From: Candidatus Saccharimonadota bacterium
GTDB taxonomy: Bacteria > Patescibacteriota > Saccharimonadia > Saccharimonadales > SZUA-47
Direction: 5' to 3'
DNA length: 21,446 nucleotides
Assembly (NCBI GenBank): GCA_003231925.1
Contig: QIKK01000036.1
Coordinates: forward strand, 1-21,446
Below the pieces are notes generated by a model. The model was not told the origin of the DNA, ran no database searches, and worked only from the letters and a program-made list of their open reading frames with translations. This document shows positions 6,958-15,229 of the stretch, piece after piece. Within the stretch, counting starts at the first letter, position 1, and every line of letters begins with the position of its first letter. A program made the translations under genes and the position numbers.

Positions 6958-7475
6958 ACAACAGACCCTTTACCAATCACACTAATTAATTTCTTTAGTT
7001 CTTTAGGATTTCTAACTATTTCTATTTTAGCATTTTTGTATTTTGCTAGTTCTGTTTCGATTGCTGGTTTTTGTAGTTTATTAAATTTCAAGACATATTT
7101 GAAAAAATCCCAATTTATCTTCTCTTGCCAGTTTTCTGGCATTTCTTCACGCCTTTTGTCCCTATATTGAACTCTACGTTTCAAAACCCTATATATATAA
7201 ATTCTTCTTGGATAATCTAGGTGTATTGTTAAATCTGCACGCGGTATACGCATACCCAACGTTGACTTATAGACTCCCTCCATAATCCATCTATCCTTCT
7301 TACATTCCGATAAAATTTTTGCGTTAAAAGCCGGCTTGTCAAAAAGTGGATTATACCGGTCTGTATGAGCCAAAAAATCCATATGCACAATCGGCAAGTT
7401 ATGCTTCTTGGCTAACTCTCTGGCTAAATAAGTCTTACCAGCCCCTGGAGCCCCAATTATATTAATTCTCTTCAT
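6954..7475 (-). CDS. P-loop NTPase of the FlaR / topology-modulation-protein (adenylate-kinase-like) family
   Basis: 173 residues. Walker A is GAPGAGKT (8-15). The order of motifs matches small FlaR-like proteins: IVHMDFL after the first helix, KDRWIMEGVYKSTLGMRIPRADLTIHLDYPR in the middle, a VLKRRVQYR lid and an ENWQEKINWDFFKYVLKF segment. These are kinase-fold ATPases often called DNA topology modulation proteins, but the true substrate is not established. The start overlaps the HAD gene by 14 bp and the stop overlaps the AKR start (ATGA), so it belongs to the polA-led operon. Confidence 0.8.
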   Translation of the reverse strand: MKRINIIGAPGAGKTYLARELAKKHNLPIVHMDFLAHTDRYNPLFDKPAFNAKILSECKKDRWIMEGVYKSTLGMRIPRADLTIHLDYPRRIYIYRVLKRRVQYRDKRREEMPENWQEKINWDFFKYVLKFNKLQKPAIETELAKYKNAKIEIVRNPKELKKLISVIGKGSVV

Positions 7476-8046
7476 TGTCTTTATTGAGTATTTTTTCTAA
7501 ATTATTTCGAAAACTTTTAAAATCTGTGTAGAGGATTGTTTTCATCCCTACGTGTATTGCACCTGTTATATACGGTTGCCTATCATCAATAAATAGGCAC
7601 TCGTCTAGCCTGACCCCTAGCCTATCCGCTACTATCTCATATGCTCTTGCTTCGGGTTTGGCAAAGCCAATTTTAGCCGATTCAACAATATCGTCAAAGT
7701 ACTCTTCTAATACTGAATAGTCCATGCTATAACTAAGCCCCTTTTTACCAATATTGGAAAGCATTCCGACTTTATACAACGGCCTAATCTCTTTTATATA
7801 GTCTAGTAGTTCGGTATTGAATCCCATTACAACTTTTTGTTTCTGGCGCCAATGGTCTACCTTAATACCTAAATGTTTGCAGATTACTCCAAGACCACTA
7901 TCTATGTTTCCTTTACTAGCGTTGAAAAAAGTTTCCTCAAGAAACTCCTTGTCTTTGGCTAAATTACCCCCAAAAAACTCATAAACTTCAGCAAAATTAT
8001 CTATATAGACAACCCCAAAACAATCAAAAATTATCGCCTTAATCAC
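7462..8046 (-). CDS. HAD-superfamily hydrolase, DxFG type (paralogue of the gene at 4429)
   Basis: 194 residues with motif I FDCFGV, motif II MLSN, motif III Lys in GFAKP and motif IV FIDDRQP. As in the HAD protein at 4429-5025, the second Asp of motif I is Phe. The cap lies after motif I. The start is GTG in TAGTG, overlapping the polA stop by one base, with GGAG about 9 nt upstream inside polA as the Shine-Dalgarno, so translation is probably coupled to polA. The 3' end overlaps the FlaR-like gene by 14 bp. Substrate unknown; a small phosphate ester or haloacid-type substrate is possible. Confidence 0.87.
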   Translation of the reverse strand: MIKAIIFDCFGVVYIDNFAEVYEFFGGNLAKDKEFLEETFFNASKGNIDSGLGVICKHLGIKVDHWRQKQKVVMGFNTELLDYIKEIRPLYKVGMLSNIGKKGLSYSMDYSVLEEYFDDIVESAKIGFAKPEARAYEIVADRLGVRLDECLFIDDRQPYITGAIHVGMKTILYTDFKSFRNNLEKILNKDNEEN

Positions 8047-10724
8047 TACAGCTCGCTCCAGTTTTTACCTATTGTTACATCTACTTTTAGTTTTACACCT
8101 AAATCAGGTTTAATATTTTCCATGACTTTCTTCATTATTCCCCCGATTTTTTCGGCATCTTTTTCTGAACATTCAACCATGATACTGTCATGTACCTGCA
8201 TTATTTGCTGCGGTTTATCCCATTTACTATCTACTACACCCCATTTACTATCAAATTCCTGCTGCAATTTAGACATAGCCATTTTTGTAAAATCAGCAGC
8301 ACTCCCTTGAATTGGCATATTAATTGCAGCTCTAAGAGCAGCTTCTCTTACCATAAAATCACTAGACCCGACGTCTGGCGTTAATCTCCTACGACCTATA
8401 ATAGTTTCAACATACCCCTTGGTTTTAGCGTCTTTTTTAAATCCTTCGATCATATCTCTTAACTTTGGTCGGACTTCAAAATATTTATCTATAAAGAACT
8501 TTGCATCAGCATAAGATATACCAGACCCTTCACTTAACCCATGTACGCCCTGCCCGTATAAAATACCAAAATTGACAGCCTTCGCCGCATAACGCATCTC
8601 TTTTGTAACTTCGTCCGTTTTTACATTTTGGATTAAGGCTGCAGTCTCGGTATGAATATCTCTATTTTGGTTAAAAGATTCTATCATTTGCTGGTCACCA
8701 CTCATCGCCGCCGCAATTCTAAGTTCAAACTGGCTATAATCGGCACTAATTAGCACATTTCCTTTTTCTGCTATAAAACCTTCTCTAATCTTTCTCCCTA
8801 TCTCTGTTCGGACTGGAATATTCTGTAAATTTGGGTCAACACTGCTTAATCTGCCGGTCTGAACAATAGTTAAATTAAGAGTTCCGTGTACCCTGTTATT
8901 TTTGTCTACCATGACTGGTAGAGGATCAACGTAAGTACTTTTTAGTTTAGAAAGTTCTCTAAATTTTTCTATATTCTTAACTATTGGGTGTACGTCAATC
9001 AATTTTTTTAAAGTTTTAGAAGCTGTAGAATAGTAACCAGATTTCCCTTTTTTAATGCTGGTAGTAGGCAACACTAAATCCTCAAATAAAACCTCAGATA
9101 ATTGTAGTGGGCTGGCGATATTAAATTCTCTGTCTGCATATCCATAAATTGTTTGTTCAATATCACTGATTAAATCTTCTAACTGTTCAGACAATTTATT
9201 AAAAAATAGAATATCTAACTTCATACCGGATCTTTCGATACGCGTTAGCACTGGTATAACTGGCCAATCTACTTTTTCGGCAATTTTTATCAGCCCCTTT
9301 AATTCTCTCATTCTCTTGTTTTGAAGGTTGCTTAACGCCCTAATAACTGTGCATATTTCTGCAGATTTTGCCAGGAACTCGTCATCGTCCAGATTATTTA
9401 GTGAGCACTCGTAGCCTAAATCTGATCTTGCAAGAGTCTCTAGAGATAAATCTCGCCTTAGGCTGTCTAGAATAAACGCACCCACCAAACAATCATGAGA
9501 AACAGCCGGCAGGTTATTGCAACCTAACTCTAAAAGTACATGAAAGCTTTCTTTAAGATTATAACCGGTAACTTTACTGGGGAGTATAGTACTGATATCA
9601 ATATCCATTTTAAACTTACGTAAATCTAGAATAAAACAGTGTTTCTGGTCTGAGAGTATAATAACTGTTGGATCTTTCCCTTGTTTACCCTTGCTACGAG
9701 TATTCAAGATAACATCACCACTAAGTTTAATTTTTTTTATATCACTCTTTTTATTTATAATAACTATCCTTGGTTTTTTAAAATCCTCAAAATATATCTT
9801 TTGATTAGCTGATATATCTGGATAATACTTGGCGTTGTCCTTCATACCATCAGGTAAATTTCTAAGTAAAGTGCTAAACTCCAGTTTTCTTAATATATTA
9901 GCAAGCTTGCCGACATCTAGTTTATTAATATCCATTTGTTCAAGATCAAGATTAACAGGAGCATCATCGTATAATCGAGCTACTTCTTTACTCATATAGG
10001 CAGATTTCTTGCCAGCTTCCAGTTTATTCGCAAGAGTATGCTTAATTAAAGCCAAGTTTTCATAGACACCATCAAGCGTCTCATATTCCTGTAATAATTT
10101 GGCGGCCCCCTTCTCGCCTACACCTGGAACACCAGGTATGTTATCGGAGCTATCACCCTTCAGGGCCTTTGAGTCTAAAAATTGATCAACACGAATACCA
10201 TATTTCTCAACGAACGCCTTTGGGTCAAATCGTTCAATATTGGTCAGGCCCTTTTTTAGCGCATAAAGGTGGGTGTGCTTATCTATGCTCTGTAAAGCAT
10301 CTAAATCAGAGGTTATAAGCATTGTTTCTAAACCATTTTTATGGGCTTTAATAGCCAATGTATGCATAATGTCGTCAGCTTCATAATCATCAAATTCATA
10401 TAAAGGCCAGTTTAGGGCTTTCAATACCTCGTGTAATATTGGGATTTGTTCATAAAAATCGGCTGGTGGTGGCTTGCGACCAGCCTTATAGTCTGGAAAA
10501 ATTTTAAGACGTTTACGGATATTAGTTTTGGGTTTATCCCATGCAACACAGACATAGTCAGGTTTTAAGCGTTTAATAAGCTCCAGAGACATTGCTGTAA
10601 ATCCATAGACACCTCCGGTTGGGGTGCCCTCTTTAGTAGAAAGATTAGGCATTGCATAGTAACCACGATAAAAAACAGATTTACCATCAATGATTGCCAG
10701 TTTCTTACGCTTTTTCTCCGCCAT
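8046..10724 (-). CDS. polA: DNA polymerase I with 5' nuclease and inactive-looking proofreading domain
   Basis: 892 residues. The 5' nuclease domain (about 1-290) has the acidic clusters DDYEADD (112-118), TSDLD (138-142) and GDSSDNIPGVPGVG (190-203). The middle domain (about 310-480) has the exonuclease fold but no acidic active site: the DxE motif is NTR (341-343), the second Asp is replaced in NLKES (389-393) and the YxxxD motif is gone. The polymerase domain has motif A DYSQFELR (Asp662), motif B with Arg711, Lys715, Phe719 and Tyr723, and motif C QVHDS (Asp846), where Ser847 replaces the usual Glu. A 7-residue duplication precedes motif C. It repairs and fills gaps at Okazaki fragments. 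It heads an operon with the HAD and FlaR-like genes. TATACT lies 9 nt before the ATG. Confidence 0.97.
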   Translation of the reverse strand: MAEKKRKKLAIIDGKSVFYRGYYAMPNLSTKEGTPTGGVYGFTAMSLELIKRLKPDYVCVAWDKPKTNIRKRLKIFPDYKAGRKPPPADFYEQIPILHEVLKALNWPLYEFDDYEADDIMHTLAIKAHKNGLETMLITSDLDALQSIDKHTHLYALKKGLTNIERFDPKAFVEKYGIRVDQFLDSKALKGDSSDNIPGVPGVGEKGAAKLLQEYETLDGVYENLALIKHTLANKLEAGKKSAYMSKEVARLYDDAPVNLDLEQMDINKLDVGKLANILRKLEFSTLLRNLPDGMKDNAKYYPDISANQKIYFEDFKKPRIVIINKKSDIKKIKLSGDVILNTRSKGKQGKDPTVIILSDQKHCFILDLRKFKMDIDISTILPSKVTGYNLKESFHVLLELGCNNLPAVSHDCLVGAFILDSLRRDLSLETLARSDLGYECSLNNLDDDEFLAKSAEICTVIRALSNLQNKRMRELKGLIKIAEKVDWPVIPVLTRIERSGMKLDILFFNKLSEQLEDLISDIEQTIYGYADREFNIASPLQLSEVLFEDLVLPTTSIKKGKSGYYSTASKTLKKLIDVHPIVKNIEKFRELSKLKSTYVDPLPVMVDKNNRVHGTLNLTIVQTGRLSSVDPNLQNIPVRTEIGRKIREGFIAEKGNVLISADYSQFELRIAAAMSGDQQMIESFNQNRDIHTETAALIQNVKTDEVTKEMRYAAKAVNFGILYGQGVHGLSEGSGISYADAKFFIDKYFEVRPKLRDMIEGFKKDAKTKGYVETIIGRRRLTPDVGSSDFMVREAALRAAINMPIQGSAADFTKMAMSKLQQEFDSKWGVVDSKWDKPQQIMQVHDSIMVECSEKDAEKIGGIMKKVMENIKPDLGVKLKVDVTIGKNWSEL
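8219..8252 (-). repeat. Imperfect 21-bp in-frame tandem duplication within polA
   Basis: A 13-bp sequence (CCCATTTACTATC on plus) occurs at 8219-8231 and again at 8240-8252, exactly 21 bp apart. In the protein this gives DSKWGVV followed by DSKWDKP (residues 825-838), just before polymerase motif C. Confidence 0.75.
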
Positions 10725-10733
10725 CCTAATATC

Positions 10734-10739
10734 AGTATA
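10734..10739 (-). promoter_or_regulatory. Possible -10 box of polA
   Basis: TATACT on the minus strand lies 9 nt before the polA ATG, as at several other genes here. TTGACG (10762-10767) is a good -35 sequence, but its 22-bp spacer is too long for a standard promoter, so this call is weak. Confidence 0.3.
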
Positions 10740-10847
10740 ACTCTTTAGCCAGATTTTCTTTCGTCAAAGTATAAATATCACAAAAGTTCTATTAATAAAT
10801 AATATTATATACTATTTTCTATAAACTCACTTATCCTGCTATTTTTT

Positions 10848-10912
10848 AGTGCTAAGGTTGGGCATTATCGTAATCCCCACGGTAAAAAACAGACTTACCG
10901 TCTATTATAAAT
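10848..10912 (-). pseudogene. Decayed copy of the polA 5' end
   Basis: In the 213-bp gap between the GGDEF gene and polA, about 65 bp match polA codons for residues ~9-31. Read on the minus strand it gives FIIDGKSVFYRG, then after a one-base shift MPNLSTKK and a stop, against IIDGKSVFYRG and MPNLSTKE in polA (10635-10700). Identity is about 75-80% by eye. There is no start codon in that frame (a TAG precedes it), so it is not a gene. The rest of the gap (10725-10847) is A+T-rich and holds only -10-like sequences; nothing else was seen. Confidence 0.75.
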
Positions 10913-10937
10913 AGAGGCTACGTCCGGCTACTATGCG

Positions 10938-11684
10938 CTAGCGAGAAGCTCCTCTATCCTCTTTTTCTCGACGCATCCTGGCATCTGCAGAACGCAATAT
11001 ATCTTCAGGCGATAAATAAGTTTCTATCTTTACACAGCCGATACTAACGGATACGCCTTCGCACCCCTCTATTTCGCCAGCAATTGCTTCTATTTCGTTT
11101 CGTAAACGAGTTATAATACCATCAATAATATCGTCCTCAGAATGTCTTTCTCTATGAACCCATTCATTTGTGCCATCTGCAGAATCCTGAATACTATTAT
11201 GCTTAGGAAGTACTACTGCAACAAATTCATCTCCGCCAACACGAGCTAAAAATTCTCCCTCACGTAAATGTATATTTACCATAGCTTTTAAGACTTCGTC
11301 ACCCTTGTCATGACCATGAGTATCGTTGACCTCTTTAAATCTGTCTAGGTCCATGTATGCCAGATAAGCTGGATCCCCAGGCTCCAACACTTCGCCAATA
11401 ACTTGATTAAATTTAAGACCAAAGCCAGTACGATTCGGCAAGCCAGTCATATCATCGATATAGGTTCTGCGCAATGCATCAGCTGCTACTTTACCCAAAC
11501 CAACAATTACCTCCTTAATTTCTGGATCGATATCTGGACGTGCTAAAACCTCCAACGCACTATCAAATACATCATAAGATTCTGGATATTCAAGCGTTAT
11601 TCCTAGTATTTCCTCTGTAGTAAGGAACTCTCTCTCTGGCACAATCGGTGGAGAAATGTTGGGTAGACTTTCTTGTTCTATCAT
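10938..11684 (-). CDS. GGDEF-domain protein, probable soluble diguanylate cyclase
   Basis: 248 residues with no membrane segment. The N-terminal ~70 residues are helical and acidic with no recognised sensor domain. The GGDEF domain (about 75-240) begins DDMTGLPNR, has the metal-binding Asp in MDLDRFKEVND (112-121), HGHDKGDEVL, the signature VGGDEF (149-154), and the late SIGC strand with ADARMRREK. The active site is complete, so it should make c-di-GMP from two GTP. The inhibitory I-site five residues upstream reads RxxE (Arg141-Glu144) and not RxxD, so feedback inhibition may be weak. An insertion at about 161-185 (acidic, charged) enlarges the domain. It is the last gene of the dnaG operon, joined to the kinase gene by ATGA. 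Its G+C is higher than that of its neighbours. Confidence 0.93.
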   Translation of the reverse strand: MIEQESLPNISPPIVPEREFLTTEEILGITLEYPESYDVFDSALEVLARPDIDPEIKEVIVGLGKVAADALRRTYIDDMTGLPNRTGFGLKFNQVIGEVLEPGDPAYLAYMDLDRFKEVNDTHGHDKGDEVLKAMVNIHLREGEFLARVGGDEFVAVVLPKHNSIQDSADGTNEWVHRERHSEDDIIDGIITRLRNEIEAIAGEIEGCEGVSVSIGCVKIETYLSPEDILRSADARMRREKEDRGASR

Positions 11685-12253
11685 AATATACTCGTTACTT
11701 TTTCTCTCAATGTTTTCTCTAAATCTGACAGTTTTGACCCCTCATTTATTAATATAATATCTGCCTTATTTTTAACGTTTTGCATGCTTAATGTTGCTTT
11801 ATCACCACTATAGTGCATTTCAGCTTGCTCCTCTTTTATAAATTGCTCAAAAGTCTTATTATCGTCCGCTCTATTTCTGGAATAAATACGATTATACCTT
11901 ATTTTAGGATTTGCGTCAACCCATATAATACTGCCCGCTAATTTATGGATTTCATCTACTTCTCCGGGGTTACGTAAGCTTGCAATGACTAAACCTTTGT
12001 ATTTGTTGTCGCCTCCCTCTTGTTTGTATAGTTCCACAGCCTTGTCCATTAGTACTCCTAAACCATATTTTCTTCTCCACTCTGCACTTATAGTCCTCAA
12101 TACAAGCCGTTCTGTTCCTAGCCCTCTTTTACGTGCCTCCTTACGTAAAATTTCTGTAACTCCAACAAAAAAGAAACCGTGCTTTGCTACTAAGATTTCC
12201 GCTACGCTATCCTTACCACTACCATTAGTACCTGAGATGCCAATTATCTTCAT
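11681..12253 (-). CDS. P-loop nucleotide/dephospho-CoA-kinase-like protein
   Basis: 190 residues. Walker A is GTNGSGKD (8-15), with Asp after the Lys as in several dNMP kinases. It continues with a VTEILRKEARKRG helix (substrate-side), a WRRKYGLGVL segment, VIASLRNPGEVDEIHKL (a Walker B-like strand and helix), then an IIWVDANPKIRYNRI strand and a C-terminal TLREKV helix. This is the layout of the dephospho-CoA kinase / deoxynucleotide kinase group; the substrate is not certain, and the protein is not a close match to CoaE. Start: AGG about 5 nt upstream, 13 bp after rpoD. It is co-transcribed with dnaG, rpoD and the GGDEF gene. Confidence 0.75.
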   Translation of the reverse strand: MKIIGISGTNGSGKDSVAEILVAKHGFFFVGVTEILRKEARKRGLGTERLVLRTISAEWRRKYGLGVLMDKAVELYKQEGGDNKYKGLVIASLRNPGEVDEIHKLAGSIIWVDANPKIRYNRIYSRNRADDNKTFEQFIKEEQAEMHYSGDKATLSMQNVKNKADIILINEGSKLSDLEKTLREKVTSIL

Positions 12254-12266
12254 TAGAACCTATACC

Positions 12267-13424
12267 TTATTTCAAATAGTCCATCAATTTTTTAGAATCT
12301 TTATGTTTTTTAAGCTTAGCTAAAGCCTTAGCCTCAATTTGCCTAATTCTCTCTCTGGTAACACTAAACTCTTGCCCAACTTCTTCCAAAGTATGATTTT
12401 TACCATCTTCTAGGCCAAACCTTAGACGTAATATCTTTTGCTCTCTATCGCTTAAAGACCCCAGCAAATCTTTAATTTGAGTTTTTAATAAAGATCCAGT
12501 TGCTGATTCTTCTGGCGTTACGGTATCTTCATCCTCTATAAAATCGCCCAAAACACTATCCTCTTCATCATCACGTACACTTGCGTCAAGTGAACTAATA
12601 TCTTGTTTTATCTTCATGATATGCTCAACTTTTTCTACATCTAGCTCCATAGTCTCGGCAATTTCCTCATTAGTCGGTTCTCTGTTTAAATCCTGCGTTA
12701 ACCTGCGTTGAGTCCTCAATAATTTATTGATAGTTTCTACCATGTGAACAGGAATACGGATAGTCCTGGCCTGATCTGCAATTGCACGTGTAATTGCCTG
12801 CCTAATCCACCAAGTTGCGTAAGTAGAAAATTTAAATCCTTTATCAGGATCAAATTTCTCTACTGCACGTAGCAAGCCCGTATTACCTTCTTGGATAAGA
12901 TCTAACAGATCAAGACCTCGCCCTACATAGCGTTTAGCAATGCTAACAACAAGACGCATATTTGCTTCAGCCATTTTATCTTTTGCGCGTTTTTCGCCAG
13001 ATACTACTCTTTGAGCTAAAGCTAGCTCTTCTTCGGCTGTTAATAGGGGTATTTTCCCTATCTCACGTAAATATAACCTAACAGAATCATCAGCAACATC
13101 GTCTAGATAGCGGGAGGGTTTACTTGGTGCTATTACTTTATCATCGTCAGAATCTTTTACCCACTCATCACCAACTGTTTTACCGCTAACATCCTTAGCT
13201 GTCATTATTATATTGGCTTCAGCTAAATCTTCATAAAGTGCGTCTAACGCTTCGATATTTTCTGGCGTTTCGGGTATTAATGCTAGGATATCTTTTTGAT
13301 CAATTTTACCTTTTTTCTTAGCTTTTTCTAATAGTTTAGAGACTATTTCTTCAACACCTTCGGTGCTTTTAGTTACTTTAGTTTTCTTATTTAACACTTT
13401 CATAGTCCTCTTCGTTGTATTCAT
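12267..13424 (-). CDS. rpoD: RNA polymerase primary sigma factor (sigma-70)
   Basis: 385 residues. Region 1.1-like helices lie at about 22-85, region 1.2 at 105-140 (DSVRLYLREIG), region 2 at 145-225 with DLIQEGNTGLLRAVEKFD (core binding) and FSTYATWWIRQAITRAI (melting and -10 recognition), region 3 at 235-310, and region 4 at 318-372 with the -35-binding helix-turn-helix TLEEVGQEFSVTRERIRQIEAK. It directs most transcription, and the promoters seen here (TTGNNA / TATAAT) fit it. The ATG overlaps the dnaG stop (ATGA). An internal ATG at residue 8 has AGAGGA just upstream and could be the real start. The dnaG-rpoD pair is a known conserved operon; rpsU is not present upstream. Confidence 0.97.
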   Translation of the reverse strand: MNTTKRTMKVLNKKTKVTKSTEGVEEIVSKLLEKAKKKGKIDQKDILALIPETPENIEALDALYEDLAEANIIMTAKDVSGKTVGDEWVKDSDDDKVIAPSKPSRYLDDVADDSVRLYLREIGKIPLLTAEEELALAQRVVSGEKRAKDKMAEANMRLVVSIAKRYVGRGLDLLDLIQEGNTGLLRAVEKFDPDKGFKFSTYATWWIRQAITRAIADQARTIRIPVHMVETINKLLRTQRRLTQDLNREPTNEEIAETMELDVEKVEHIMKIKQDISSLDASVRDDEEDSVLGDFIEDEDTVTPEESATGSLLKTQIKDLLGSLSDREQKILRLRFGLEDGKNHTLEEVGQEFSVTRERIRQIEAKALAKLKKHKDSKKLMDYLK

Positions 13425-15151
13425 AATTTATTAGATAATAATACGCGTTTTTTAAGCTTTTCTATTTCGTTTACTTGTTTTAATAAACGTAGCTCTTCAA
13501 TTTCACCTGCTGTTTCCATTTTTTTTAGTATAATCGTTTTTTTATTATGTGAATAATATTCGATCAGTCTGCGCTCAAGCTGCTTAATCTGATATACAAG
13601 CTCGCTGTGGTCAGTATGCTGATAGGTTTCCTCAAATAGAAGTGCTAACATTTTAGCATATTCATCACTTTTTTTCACTTCTCTCAAAACCTCAGTCCTA
13701 GTAATAAAATCTTTAGCCTGTTCTGAGAATAAATCTGATGGCAATATTTTAATATTAGAACGTAAATCTACAACTGCTAATAATATTGATAGGTAGTGCT
13801 GTTCTCTCAGAAGTTGCTCGGTATTTTCTGTATTATCTAGAGGCTGTGATAGATTAACCCTCTTTAGCCTTCTTGAGTTTACTAAAGATTTATTAGCAAA
13901 TTTTTTGTTAATTGATTCTATACTAGTTTTTGTCATATCTGCTACAACACGTAAATAATGCTCTTGTTCAACCTGGTCTTTAAGTTGGTGTATAGTACTA
14001 AAAATCTTAGTAGTAAATTGCCTCTTACCTGGTGCGGTAGACAAATTAACAGAGTCAGAAACTCGATCAATTAGCCAATCAACCATATATATTGGAGATT
14101 CAACTGTCTTACGCCACTCTTCGACACTCGTTTTAATAAGTTCGTCTGGATCTTTCCCCGTTGGTATTTTTATAAAACTTAATTCTATCCCTAAATTTTG
14201 TGCTAAAGGTATTGTACGCTCTGCAGCGTCTTGTCCAGCTCTATCATCGTCAAAAGCCAAACGGACATCACCCGTAAACCTCTTTAACGTCTTCAGATGA
14301 AAAGATGTAAGAGCCGTTCCTGCCGATGCCACCACTTGCTTGATACCAGCCTGGTGCGAGGCTACAACATCTAGGTTACCTTCCACCACCACCACATACT
14401 CGGACCTACGGATAGCATCTTTTGCCATTGATAATCCAAAAAGTTGTCGACCTTTATCATACAAAATAGTTGCTGGAGTATTAATATATTTTGGATAATT
14501 TTTATCATCTACTAACTGACGAGCCGTAAACCCTACCGGCCTACCTTGGGAATTACTCAGAGGTATCATAATCCGCTCTCTAAACATATCTACAATTTCA
14601 CCGCTTCTTTTTGTACACAGTCCAGCTGTAATTAAATCTTCGTCTTGAAACCCTTTTTTTACTAAATACCGGTAGAGATTCGCTGAGCTTTTTGGAGCGT
14701 AGCCAAATCTAAAATCCACAAGAATTTGCTTAGAGTATCCGCGTTGTTTCCTGACATATTTTAGAGGAGATTCATGTTTTGTAAGTTGCAACTGGTAATA
14801 ACTTACTGCGGTATCTACGGCGCTATAAAGCTTTTCTTTATAAGCCCCACTCGTTACGTTAGAGCCCTGGTAGGCACTAAGATCCACGCCGGCTTTACGT
14901 GCCAATATATCTAAGGCACCTTTAAAATCCAACCCTTCGACTTGTTCTATAAAACTTATTACATCACCACCCTTGCCACTACTAAAATCGTGCCATATTT
15001 GCTTTTCGGGGCTTACTATAAAACTCGGGGTTTTTTCATTAGTAAAAGGGCTTAACCCCTTAAAATTACGTCCAGCACGCTTAAGCAAGACATATTCAGA
15101 TACTACATCTTCGATGTTTAATCTACTTTTTACTTCCAAAACAACATCCAT
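13421..15151 (-). CDS. dnaG: DNA primase lacking the zinc ligands
   Basis: 576 residues. DnaG makes RNA primers for replication. The N-terminal domain is colinear with the zinc-binding domain (RNFKGLSPFTNEKTPSF...) but the four ligands are replaced: Ser34, Thr37, Asp55 and Ser58 stand where Cys, His, Cys, Cys are usual. The RNA polymerase core is intact, with FRERIMIPL and GFTARQL, and the Toprim acids Glu257 (VEGNLD), Asp261 and the DDDRAG cluster (301-305). The C-terminal ~170 residues are helical, consistent with a DnaB-binding domain. It heads the operon dnaG-rpoD-kinase-GGDEF, with its own promoter and ACGGAG 11 nt before the ATG. Confidence 0.95.
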   Translation of the reverse strand: MDVVLEVKSRLNIEDVVSEYVLLKRAGRNFKGLSPFTNEKTPSFIVSPEKQIWHDFSSGKGGDVISFIEQVEGLDFKGALDILARKAGVDLSAYQGSNVTSGAYKEKLYSAVDTAVSYYQLQLTKHESPLKYVRKQRGYSKQILVDFRFGYAPKSSANLYRYLVKKGFQDEDLITAGLCTKRSGEIVDMFRERIMIPLSNSQGRPVGFTARQLVDDKNYPKYINTPATILYDKGRQLFGLSMAKDAIRRSEYVVVVEGNLDVVASHQAGIKQVVASAGTALTSFHLKTLKRFTGDVRLAFDDDRAGQDAAERTIPLAQNLGIELSFIKIPTGKDPDELIKTSVEEWRKTVESPIYMVDWLIDRVSDSVNLSTAPGKRQFTTKIFSTIHQLKDQVEQEHYLRVVADMTKTSIESINKKFANKSLVNSRRLKRVNLSQPLDNTENTEQLLREQHYLSILLAVVDLRSNIKILPSDLFSEQAKDFITRTEVLREVKKSDEYAKMLALLFEETYQHTDHSELVYQIKQLERRLIEYYSHNKKTIILKKMETAGEIEELRLLKQVNEIEKLKKRVLLSNKL

Positions 15152-15179
15152 TTATACCAGTACTCCGTATTTACTTAGT

Positions 15180-15208
15180 AGTATCCAGTAAAGTTAGCCT
15201 TCTGGCAA
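15180..15208 (-). promoter_or_regulatory. Promoter of the dnaG-rpoD operon
   Basis: On the minus strand TTGCCA (15203-15208), a 17-bp spacer and GATACT (15180-15185). The predicted start near 15173 gives a leader of about 22 nt, which contains the ACGGAG Shine-Dalgarno of dnaG. Confidence 0.5.
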
Positions 15209-15229
15209 GCTCCAGCGATTTAATAACAG

